Positions 7,871 through 13,948 of a stretch of DNA of 23,852 nt are shown in pieces. The position numbers and the translations under genes are program-made. Below the pieces are notes generated by a model. It saw only the letters and a program-made list of their open reading frames with translations, made no database searches and was not told the DNA's origin. The DNA lies in assembly GCA_024680835.1 (NCBI GenBank), contig JAILBP010000041.1, positions 1 to 23,852 of the forward strand, written 5' to 3'. The stretch's first letter is position 1, and every line of letters starts with the position of its first letter. The DNA is from RGIG6904 sp024680835 (GTDB taxonomy: Bacteria > Bacillota > Clostridia > Lachnospirales > Lachnospiraceae).

Positions 7871-8281
7871 TCAGCAGCTGATGGTCTTACATATCGTATC
7901 CATCTCTTCATCCGACAATTCGATATGTGACCAGTTGACATTCGCCGGGTTGTTCCCTTCTGCATATCTGGGTATGAGATGCAGATGGAAATGAAATACT
8001 GTCTGACCTGCTGCCTCTCCGTTATTCTGTACGAGGTTAAAGCCGTCACATCCGAGTTTTTCCGTCATATGAGCTGCCATCTTTTTGGCAAGGCGCATTG
8101 CATCAGCCGCCAGATCTTCCGGCATCTCAAAAATATTGGCATAATGAGATTTCGGCAGTATCAGAGAATGTCCTCTGGTGGCCGGAGCCGCATCCATTAT
8201 AACCCTGAATTTCTCATCCTCATACACTGTTCGTGTCGGTATCTCTCCGTTAGCCAGTTTGCAAAAAATACAGTCTCCCAT
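7871..8281 (-). CDS. HIT family nucleotide-binding protein (HinT-like)
   Basis: HIT proteins hydrolyse or transfer nucleotidyl groups, for example adenosine phosphoramidates; the true substrate here is unknown. The 136-aa length is typical. The histidine triad is HFHLHLIPRY, with H97, H99 and H101. An N-terminal CIFC (C4, C7), together with a histidine near 46 (KSHYANI), suggests the zinc-binding subclass. The GAAGGAGG ribosome site is strong. It lies about 100 nt downstream of the flavodoxin/SCP2 gene with no convincing promoter between, so the two are probably co-transcribed, and it is followed by a clear terminator. Confidence 0.93.
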   Translation of the reverse strand: MGDCIFCKLANGEIPTRTVYEDEKFRVIMDAAPATRGHSLILPKSHYANIFEMPEDLAADAMRLAKKMAAHMTEKLGCDGFNLVQNNGEAAGQTVFHFHLHLIPRYAEGNNPANVNWSHIELSDEEMDTICKTISC

Positions 8282-8329
8282 TTTGTCCTCCTTCGTTATT
8301 ATGAATTGCCCCCTCTATTGGGTCGGTGG

Positions 8330-8383
8330 CCTGTCGATAGAAACCATTACAAATCATGACTTCGTCATGATGGTTCTACCTTC
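8330..8383. repeat. Dispersed palindromic repeat, copy 1
   Basis: The 35-nt core at 8342-8376 is identical to 13204-13238, and flanking bases extend the similarity to about 54 nt. The core folds as ATCATGAC-ttc-GTCATGAT with AACC/GGTT at the base. It sits immediately downstream of the flavodoxin/SCP2 stop codon and upstream of the HIT gene. Read on the minus strand it contains the five-codon frame ATG ACG AAG TCA TGA. Confidence 0.9.
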
Positions 8384-9377
8384 AAAAAACAAAAGTATCA
8401 TCCAGTTCGCTCCACAGCTTAAAATCGCCCTTGACCGATATCTCCCCCGTCATGAACGCCCTTTGGAATGTCTCCCTGGCATCGACAATGGCATCCATAA
8501 CGCTCTGTGGCGCTTTCACATAAACATCAGCCTCCTCAGTCTCGCGAGCATATGAGCAGCTACATTTATCACCGTCTATCTTCACGGACAATGGAAGCTT
8601 TTTACCCTCTATGACAAAAACAAAGGTCCTTTTCCTGGGAGGATCCGCCGGCTTAAAAGCCTGTTCAAAATCCTTTATATATTCCTCGTCAGACGGCACT
8701 TCATTCTGTCCCATCATGTTCTTGAATTTCTCGGAGAGCTCCCTTATGTCTTCCTTCTGCTGTCTTACGTACTCATCATCTGCCACGTACTCCGAAAGTT
8801 TCTCACTCTCCCTTGGTGTGAGTTCAAGCTTTGCGGTCTTTGTGACATTGCGCGTTATAGCCTGATTGCTGGTGGGAAGCTCCTTCTGTTTTTGTGAGAT
8901 GGTGCGGTAAAGGTTTTCTGCCTTTTTCTCTATGATCTGGGCATAATCCTTATTCAGCTCAAAATCAACGGAGTTTTCCACATAGCCGCTGAGACCGCTG
9001 CAGGGCAATCCCCCCAGCATCTCCCAGGCGTTTTCCAAATGTAACCTGCCCTCTTTTTCGCCATAGGTTGTGGACATTACTATAGGCTGCATGTATATGG
9101 TCTTGATCTTCTCCTTGTCACCGTAAAGCCACAGTGCATCCAAAAACTGATACATATAGCCCCCGAGCCCCAGCCACTCCACAGTTGTAGCCAGGATCAC
9201 GGCATCACAATCCTTTATGGTCTGGGGAAGCGTTGATATAAGGTTTTTCTGCTCATAAAGATTGAATCTCTCGTATTTTACGCGGAGATCATCCAGAACC
9301 TCTTCTATCTTCTTTAACACATACAATGTGGGATCGTCCAATACTCCCCGCCCACCGTAATATATATTTACTTTCAT
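8382..9377 (-). CDS. Flavodoxin-like / SCP2-like fusion protein
   Basis: The 331-aa soluble protein has two recognisable parts. Residues about 1-160 resemble NAD(P)H-dependent FMN reductase or flavodoxin-fold proteins: it opens MKVNIYYGGRG, then has DCDAVILATTVEWLGLGGYM and PIVMSTTYGEKEGR. A charged helical linker (about 160-235, rich in K and E) follows. The last roughly 95 residues, ending ETFQRAFMTGEISVKGD then FKLWSELDDTF, resemble the SCP2 sterol/lipid-carrier domain. Such fusions would bind a flavin and a hydrophobic ligand; the reaction is unknown. The ATG is preceded by AAGGCGG. A promoter lies about 105 nt upstream and a structured leader lies between. The domain calls are by eye. 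Confidence 0.75.
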   Translation of the reverse strand: MKVNIYYGGRGVLDDPTLYVLKKIEEVLDDLRVKYERFNLYEQKNLISTLPQTIKDCDAVILATTVEWLGLGGYMYQFLDALWLYGDKEKIKTIYMQPIVMSTTYGEKEGRLHLENAWEMLGGLPCSGLSGYVENSVDFELNKDYAQIIEKKAENLYRTISQKQKELPTSNQAITRNVTKTAKLELTPRESEKLSEYVADDEYVRQQKEDIRELSEKFKNMMGQNEVPSDEEYIKDFEQAFKPADPPRKRTFVFVIEGKKLPLSVKIDGDKCSCSYARETEEADVYVKAPQSVMDAIVDARETFQRAFMTGEISVKGDFKLWSELDDTFVF

Positions 9378-9398
9378 CTTAAACCCGCCTTGTGATCA

Positions 9399-9452
9399 GT
9401 GGTTATCATCAATTCCGACAGGTAAAAACACCGGGACTCCTCCCTGATGATA
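9399..9452 (-). promoter_or_regulatory. Structured 5' leader of the flavodoxin/SCP2 gene
   Basis: GGTTATCATCA (9399-9409) pairs with TGATGATACC (9443-9452), a 10-bp stem with one bulged base. It encloses a GGGA-ggag-TCCC hairpin. It lies within the predicted roughly 100-nt leader, 22 nt before the start codon. It does not match FMN, c-di-GMP or other riboswitch consensus sequences that I know. Confidence 0.45.
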
Positions 9453-9482
9453 CCGTTTCGGATAAATATTCACAGCTCCACT

Positions 9483-9511
9483 ATTATATACTGAATCCTG
9501 TTTCAACGCAA
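9483..9511 (-). promoter_or_regulatory. Promoter of the flavodoxin/SCP2-HIT unit
   Basis: Minus strand: -10 TATAAT (9483-9488), 17-nt spacer, -35 TTGCGT (9506-9511). The -10 is perfect and the -35 keeps TTG. The -35 abuts the upstream terminator, a compact arrangement. Confidence 0.65.
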
Positions 9512-9540
9512 ACAAAAACTCCCAACTTGCGTTGAGAGTT
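9512..9540 (-). terminator. Rho-independent terminator of the 60-aa gene
   Basis: Minus strand: AACTCTCAAC-GCAA-GTTGGGAGTT (arms 9531-9540 and 9517-9526), a 10-bp stem with one G-T pair and a GNRA-type loop, followed by TTTTTG. It ends transcription from the small gene at 9840. On the plus strand the downstream TTTATCTTTT is weaker. Confidence 0.85.
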
Positions 9541-9657
9541 TATCTTTTGCTCTTTAATAATTCCATGATTTGAGGATCAAAAGGTGATTTTCAGAGTCTA
9601 TCCTCCACCGGAAAGCTTACCTTGAATGTCAACCTTTTGACCATTAAATCAGATTTA

Positions 9658-9840
9658 TTATGCGCACAGCAGCTCGATCTTGTTGGCTGCGACTTCAAGT
9701 CCCTCGTACTCAATAGATAACTGAAGTTCCTCGCGCATCGAATCTTTCTTCTCATCCGAAGGCATCGAACCATGGATTTTGCTGTATTTTTCGATGGCCA
9801 TATTCAAAAGAGTCGAAATAAAAGTGCTTGTGATTGTCAT
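9658..9840 (-). CDS. Small protein of unknown function, 60 aa
   Basis: The frame is open from 9939, but the ATG at 9840 has a near-perfect AAAGGAGG ribosome site and is chosen as the start. The protein (MTITSTFISTLLNMAIEK..., ending AANKIELLCA) has a hydrophobic/amphipathic N-terminal helix of about 18 residues, then a charged middle (PSDEKKDSMREELQ), and a single Cys next to the C-terminus. No signal peptide or known family is recognised. The strong ribosome site and its own terminator at 9512-9540 argue that it is real. It is divergent from the diguanylate cyclase gene. The 117 nt between its stop and the terminator show nothing clear. Confidence 0.6.
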   Translation of the reverse strand: MTITSTFISTLLNMAIEKYSKIHGSMPSDEKKDSMREELQLSIEYEGLEVAANKIELLCA

Positions 9841-10021
9841 GATCCGTACCTCCTTTTTCTCTATGTTATCATATACGAACTCCGGAAAGTTTTTTTGGGG
9901 GTTCTCATAAAAAAACTCAGGATTTTTGAATACCGACATATGATCTGCAGATTTAATCTATATTACAGCCTTCAGATCGACTGCTTCACAGCTTTTTCCT
10001 TGTATTTTTTCATAAAAATTG

Positions 10022-10131
10022 TTAAACTTATACTCACAGTCAATATCATGCAGTATACAGGCTGCTTGCCGAGCATTTTCCGATATCGGGCAAGCCCGTA
10101 GAATATCAGTAACCCGGCTGTGAATAGTAAC
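10022..10131 (+). repeat. Palindromic leader element, copy A (upstream of the GGDEF gene)
   Basis: The left part (10035-10065) matches 23206-23236 on the other strand at 30 of 31 positions. The right end GAATAGTAAC (10122-10131) is also shared. Inside, GCTTGCC (10062-10068) pairs with GGCAAGC, and CACAG at the left pairs with CTGTG at the right. The last part can also fold as GGCTG-tgaatagtaa-CAGCC (10116-10135), a few nt before the GGGGAGG ribosome site. The left terminus degenerates to TTAAACTTATACT, which includes a possible -10 (TATACT, 10029-10034). This element occupies most of the 314-nt gap 9841-10154; the rest shows no strong promoter. Confidence 0.85.
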
Positions 10132-10154
10132 AGCCTAAAGGGGAGGATATACAG

Positions 10155-12092
10155 ATGAGAAAACGCAAACGAATCGGTTTATTCGTGTCATATCCCGAAA
10201 TAACATATGTTCGCAGAGTCATCGAAGGCATAATGAAACAGTGTGCCAGATATGACTATGATCTGTGCGTGTTTTCATCCGGTGTCCATGTTTCATTCTC
10301 CAACCAAAACTATATGCACGGAGACACAAACATCTTTAATCTTGCAAATCCATACAGGCTGGACGGGGTTATAGTAGATGGTTCGACCCTGACGGGAGAC
10401 GAAGATAACCGGACAGCAAAAAAACTTACCGAAAGGCTCTTAACAAATAAAGACCTTCCCAAATGTGTCCTCGAACTTCCTGCCGATGGTTTCAAACTAA
10501 TCTCAAATAACGACGAAGAAGCGCTCCGCGACTCGGTCCGCCATATCATTGAGGTACACGGAAAACAAAAGATCTGTATCCTTACCGGACAAAAAGATAA
10601 TGAAGTTGCCGAAGAAAGACTTAGGATATACCTGGACGAGATAAGAAAACACGGTCTTGATGTCCTCCCCGAACATATCATTTACGGAGATTTTTATTAT
10701 TTCAGCGGAGATACTCTGGCACAAAGGATAGCAAACCGGGAGATCAGCATACCTGAAGCCGTTATATGTGCAAGCGATACCATGGCCATGGGACTTATAG
10801 ACAGATTGGAGAAACTGGGTATCCGGGTTCCGGAGGATATCATAGTGACAGGCTTCGACGCATCCGATGAAGGAGCGATAAACACCAAAACCATAACATC
10901 CTATGAACCATCAGACAGGCAGATGGGAGCAAATGCCGTAGATTATCTGAGAAGTCTTATGGAGCCGGGTGCAGCGATCGATCCCTACACCATGGAAGCA
11001 GGATCACATTTTCATGCCGGTGCAAGCTGCGGGTGTTCCGTGGATCCCACATATGCAATGAAGCGGTTCAGACATCTGTTGTATGTGAGTTCCTACAACA
11101 TGGCCGACGAGGAACAAAAGGACAAAGTGGCTCTCGGTACATTTATAGAGACCTATGTACTCGAAGGATTCACCGCATCCAAGACCCACGAGGAATGTTT
11201 ACAAAATATCTATAACTATGTCAATCTTCTGAGACCATATCAGAACTTTTTCCTCTGCCTTAAGGAGGATTGGCTCAGCATGGAAAACCCTGTGTTTGAA
11301 GGTTATCCGGAAAAGATGCGGCTTTGTCTGTCAAATTCGATGGTCGGAGAAGATGCTTTCTTTGATGAAGAAAGTGCAGTTTCTTTCCCTACCGAGATCA
11401 TGCTGCCGAAACTTGACGAGGACCGTGAACGTGCATCCGTATTTTACTTTTCAGCCGTGCATTTCAACGGAGAACTCCTGGGTTATGCCGTACTTCAGAG
11501 AGAGCTTAAGACTCATCCCGTGATAAACCTGATCCATAGAAATTGGCTGAGATATATCAATAACGCCCTTGAAATGATAAGGTCAAAAGAAAGGCTTGTG
11601 GACTTTTCAGTCAGGGATATGATGACCGGGGCGTATAACCGCCGAGGAATGTACGAAGAGTACAGGGAAATGCTCTCAAATGCGGAAGATGGTGACTCTC
11701 TGCTGGTATGTGTTGCCGACATGGATGGTTTAAAATATATCAATGACACCTTCGGTCACGCAGAAGGGGATTATGGTATAAAAGCCATCTCCAATGCCCT
11801 GCAGTCCATAACAAGCGGGAACGAGATCTGCGTCAGAAGCGGCGGCGACGAGTTTTTCCTCATAGGTATAGGGCAATATCATAAGGAAGACGAAAGGGAC
11901 AAAGCCATTGCATTTAAAAATGCCCTTTCCAAGCTATCCGCAAATGCAGGCAAACCGTACAACATTTCTGCCAGCATCGGATGCGCTGTCTTTAAGGATT
12001 GTAAAGCGATCACTCTTGACAGTGCGCTGAGCGAAGCAGACGAAAGGATGTACCGGTATAAGATAAAAAACCGAAAGCAACGTAAGGTATGA
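10155..12092 (+). CDS. LacI-type ligand-binding / GGDEF diguanylate cyclase
   Basis: This 645-aa protein is predicted to make c-di-GMP in response to a small ligand. It opens directly with a periplasmic-binding-protein-like fold of the LacI family (KRIGLFVSYPEITYVRRVIE; later EAVICASDTMAMGLIDRLE and VPEDIIVTGFDASDEG, about 5-285). It has neither the DNA-binding helix-turn-helix nor a signal peptide, so sensing is cytoplasmic. A middle GAF-like region (about 330-475, uncertain) and a linker helix follow. The GGDEF domain spans about 485-640, with RSGGDEFF at 561-568. The inhibitory RxxD site is absent: the aligned residues are SGNE. GGGGAGG precedes the ATG. It is convergent with the pilus operon. 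The ligand, perhaps a sugar, is inferred only from the fold. Confidence 0.9.
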   Translation: MRKRKRIGLFVSYPEITYVRRVIEGIMKQCARYDYDLCVFSSGVHVSFSNQNYMHGDTNIFNLANPYRLDGVIVDGSTLTGDEDNRTAKKLTERLLTNKDLPKCVLELPADGFKLISNNDEEALRDSVRHIIEVHGKQKICILTGQKDNEVAEERLRIYLDEIRKHGLDVLPEHIIYGDFYYFSGDTLAQRIANREISIPEAVICASDTMAMGLIDRLEKLGIRVPEDIIVTGFDASDEGAINTKTITSYEPSDRQMGANAVDYLRSLMEPGAAIDPYTMEAGSHFHAGASCGCSVDPTYAMKRFRHLLYVSSYNMADEEQKDKVALGTFIETYVLEGFTASKTHEECLQNIYNYVNLLRPYQNFFLCLKEDWLSMENPVFEGYPEKMRLCLSNSMVGEDAFFDEESAVSFPTEIMLPKLDEDRERASVFYFSAVHFNGELLGYAVLQRELKTHPVINLIHRNWLRYINNALEMIRSKERLVDFSVRDMMTGAYNRRGMYEEYREMLSNAEDGDSLLVCVADMDGLKYINDTFGHAEGDYGIKAISNALQSITSGNEICVRSGGDEFFLIGIGQYHKEDERDKAIAFKNALSKLSANAGKPYNISASIGCAVFKDCKAITLDSALSEADERMYRYKIKNRKQRKV

Positions 12093-12120
12093 CAGCATCT
12101 CTTATCCTGTCATACCTTAC
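12082..12120. terminator. 14-bp hairpin spanning the GGDEF stop codon
   Basis: GTAAGGTATGACAG (12082-12095) and CTGTCATACCTTAC (12107-12120) form a perfect 14-bp stem with an 11-nt loop; the TGA stop lies inside the stem. It sits between two convergent genes. No plus-strand T-tract follows. On the minus strand TTTTTT comes only after about 11 nt. It is probably a transcript 3'-end or barrier structure shared by both directions, though an atypical terminator. Confidence 0.55.
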
Positions 12121-12135
12121 CCACCATTATCCGCT

Positions 12136-12921
12136 CTATGTATCCCATTTATGATACTCGAGTCTGTCGCTGATGGTATTGACTGCCGCAGCGAAACCCA
12201 CCGCAAGATCTTTCATTCTGCGCCTTATGGGAGAGTTGTTCTTTGCAGCCTCGTTCAGCTTTTCATCAAGCTCTGCCAGGCTTACGGTCTTTGACTCCAA
12301 TTCTTCCGTTTCAGAAGCCTGTGACAAACGCTCCTCCTCTGCTGTCCTAAGTGACATGTGATCTGCATTGACCACCTTCCTCCGAAGCTCCGTGATCTCC
12401 CTGAAAATATCCGCATTTCCCCTTATGCACTGTTCATACAACCCGTATCCTATCCCAACAGCAGCCTCGTCCTGGTGATCAATCACTGCCAGCAGTTTTT
12501 CCATCAGCCCTGCCAGCTGTGCAACAAAGCTTTTGCTGTACATATGATCATAGCAAAAAAACACTTCCGTACCGGAATCATTCAGAAATACAGTTTCATC
12601 ATCCAGTATGATATGATCCTCACAAAGATAGAATCTCAAAAGGTTCTCATGCAAACGTCTCAAAGAATTCATCAGTTTTTCCATAAAGCCTGAATCTGCT
12701 TTTCTGCTGTGCATATAATCCCTGAGACTTATCTTTCCGGTGATATTAAACCAAAATGTCATCTCCCCGTCATAAGGCAGTATTTTGACCGGGATCAGAT
12801 CATCCACTGCAAATCCGGAAAAAACCTTCTCCGCTATCCTCGCATCATGGGTTTCCGCTTTCCCCTGCTCTATCACCACCATATAGCTGTGTTTCATGTT
12901 TTTCTTATATTCTATCTTCAA
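12136..12921 (-). CDS. DUF6382-type protein, last gene of the Tad operon
   Basis: This 261-aa protein of unknown biochemical role is the terminal gene of the pilus cluster. Its opening EYKKNMKHSYMVVIEQ and the segments RDYMHSRKADSGF and DDETVFLNDSGTEVFFCY resemble the DUF6382 domain that often precedes an FHA domain in Firmicutes. Here the C-terminal part is a charged linker (ERLSQASETEELESKTVSLA) followed by a short basic tail, and no FHA domain is seen. Translation appears to start at a TTG (12919-12921) that overlaps the upstream stop as TTGA, with GGAG at a long spacing; an ATG at 12897 is an alternative. The family call is from memory of the motif pattern. Confidence 0.6.
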   Translation of the reverse strand: MKIEYKKNMKHSYMVVIEQGKAETHDARIAEKVFSGFAVDDLIPVKILPYDGEMTFWFNITGKISLRDYMHSRKADSGFMEKLMNSLRRLHENLLRFYLCEDHIILDDETVFLNDSGTEVFFCYDHMYSKSFVAQLAGLMEKLLAVIDHQDEAAVGIGYGLYEQCIRGNADIFREITELRRKVVNADHMSLRTAEEERLSQASETEELESKTVSLAELDEKLNEAAKNNSPIRRRMKDLAVGFAAAVNTISDRLEYHKWDT

Positions 12922-13139
12922 TTTTTCCGTTCTCCGATCTCATCCTTTATAGTATCCGCAAAACGCAATGCATATATTGTTTTCTCCGGTGAAAGCTCAA
13001 GATACTCCTGTTTCACCACGGAGACTTCCTTTACAAGTTTGTGAAATTCAACCGCCTGCCCCACACTATGTGCCATTGAAAATATGATCATAGGCAGCAG
13101 CAGGCTCGCCTCTATGGTAAATGATGCTTTTCTTTTCAT
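12918..13139 (-). CDS. Small TadE-like / pseudopilin protein
   Basis: The 73-aa protein begins MKRKASFTIEASLLLPMIIF, a class III (prepilin-type) signal: a short basic leader, cleavage predicted at A5/S6, and Glu at +5 (E10) heading a hydrophobic segment of about 15 residues. The rest is a short soluble domain (EFHKLVKEVSVVKQEYLEL). It is much shorter than the usual TadE and is likely a minor pseudopilin. It overlaps the next gene by 4 nt. A ribosome site AGGA lies about 9 nt before the ATG. The upstream 176-nt gap holds repeat copy 2. Confidence 0.7.
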   Translation of the reverse strand: MKRKASFTIEASLLLPMIIFSMAHSVGQAVEFHKLVKEVSVVKQEYLELSPEKTIYALRFADTIKDEIGERKN

Positions 13140-13160
13140 TTGTGATCATCCTACTATTAA

Positions 13161-13245
13161 TGTAATGGCACGATTCGTAAACGAATCCTGCCCTATCGGT
13201 CGGAACCATTACAAATCATGACTTCGTCATGATGGTTCCTCCCTC
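13161..13245. repeat. Dispersed palindromic repeat, copy 2, with extra stem
   Basis: The core 13204-13238 is identical to 8342-8376, and similarity covers about 13192-13245. An additional TGTAATGG (13161-13168) pairs with CCATTACA (13206-13213) around a GATTCGT-aa-ACGAATC hairpin, so this copy can fold in two competing ways. It lies downstream of the prepilin peptidase gene within the pilus operon. On the minus strand, GGGAGG precedes its ATG-ACG-AAG-TCA-TGA minimal frame. Confidence 0.9.
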
Positions 13246-13315
13246 ATATAATATGCACAGACAGGATCCGTAAAAGAATCACATGTCACTTCGCGTCACT
13301 TTTCGCACCCGTTTG

Positions 13316-13762
13316 TTAAAGCAGTCCATTGCTCAACGATATCATCTCCATGATACCGAAAGCCGCCAGCAAAAAAGGAACAAACGGGACTTTAGTCTTC
13401 CTGCTCTTTTTTAATATGAGCACCAGGAACAGACCGCACATACCACAGAGCGTCAGCGCGGAAAAAAACAGCTCCATGTTTTTTTCAAATCCCGACATTG
13501 CTCCGGTACACAGCAATATTATGCCGTCTCCCATACCTATGCTCTCTTTTGTAATCACAGACAGCAACATAACAGCCACTCCTATGGCCGCACCACGGAA
13601 AACATCAGGAACATCAAGCCTTCCGCCAAACAGTCTCACTGCAAGGTCCAGCCCCGCTATGCACAAGGGTATCATGATGTTTATCTCACCACTTTTTATA
13701 TCCTGAGCTCCGGCCCATACCAGCATGACCAGTATCAGGATAAGATCTATATATTCTATCAA
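13316..13762 (-). CDS. tadV: Prepilin peptidase, A24 family (TadV/CpaA type)
   Basis: This membrane aspartyl protease cleaves the leaders of the Flp pilin and pseudopilins of this operon. The 148-aa length suits the short form lacking the N-methylating domain. The first catalytic Asp is in AGAQDIKSGEI (D21). The second is in the GxGD motif, seen as GMGDGIILL. About five to six hydrophobic segments follow, and KVPFVPFLLAA near the C-terminus is typical. The start is a TTG (13760-13762) preceded by a strong GGAGGAG at 5-nt spacing; no nearby ATG fits. The 186-nt gap upstream contains a separate palindrome. Confidence 0.88.
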   Translation of the reverse strand: MIEYIDLILILVMLVWAGAQDIKSGEINIMIPLCIAGLDLAVRLFGGRLDVPDVFRGAAIGVAVMLLSVITKESIGMGDGIILLCTGAMSGFEKNMELFFSALTLCGMCGLFLVLILKKSRKTKVPFVPFLLAAFGIMEMISLSNGLL

Positions 13763-13815
13763 TTTATCTCCTCCGAATTTTTTCTTGTTAACGATTTTAG
13801 TTACTGATTCACCCG

Positions 13816-13879
13816 ACTATTGAACGTAATCTGAAAATTCCCCGGATCTGGAAATCGGTAGTTGATTTCGTTCAATAGT
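13816..13879. repeat. Long palindrome within the Tad operon
   Basis: ACTATTGAACG (13816-13826) pairs with CGTTCAATAGT (13869-13879), a perfect 11-bp stem. After one mismatch it continues with AATC/GATT, and a smaller inner ATTCCC/GGAAAT-like pairing follows. Nearby GTTACTGATTCAC (13799-13811) resembles the ends of the leader element found at 10022 and 23245, so it may be a diverged relative. There is no T-tract. Confidence 0.7.
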
Positions 13880-13948
13880 ATAATCGGCATCATTTCAGAC
13901 TTCCGGCAGGATTAACAGGGCTAATCTATGCAGATGCTACCTCTTCCG

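Noticed and set aside
9878..9897. AACT-ccggaa-AGTT followed by seven T on the plus strand as a terminator
   Set aside because: The stem is only 4 bp, no plus-strand gene lies upstream, and the T-run is part of an AT-rich leader.
9841..9939. 33-residue extension of the 60-aa protein
   Set aside because: No ribosome site at 9939, whereas ATG 9840 has AAAGGAGG.
10022..10131. Known c-di-GMP (GEMM) riboswitch upstream of the GGDEF gene
   Set aside because: The conserved core motifs and tetraloop-receptor features of GEMM-I or the GEMM-II pattern are not present; the element is instead a palindromic repeat shared with the flagellin leader.
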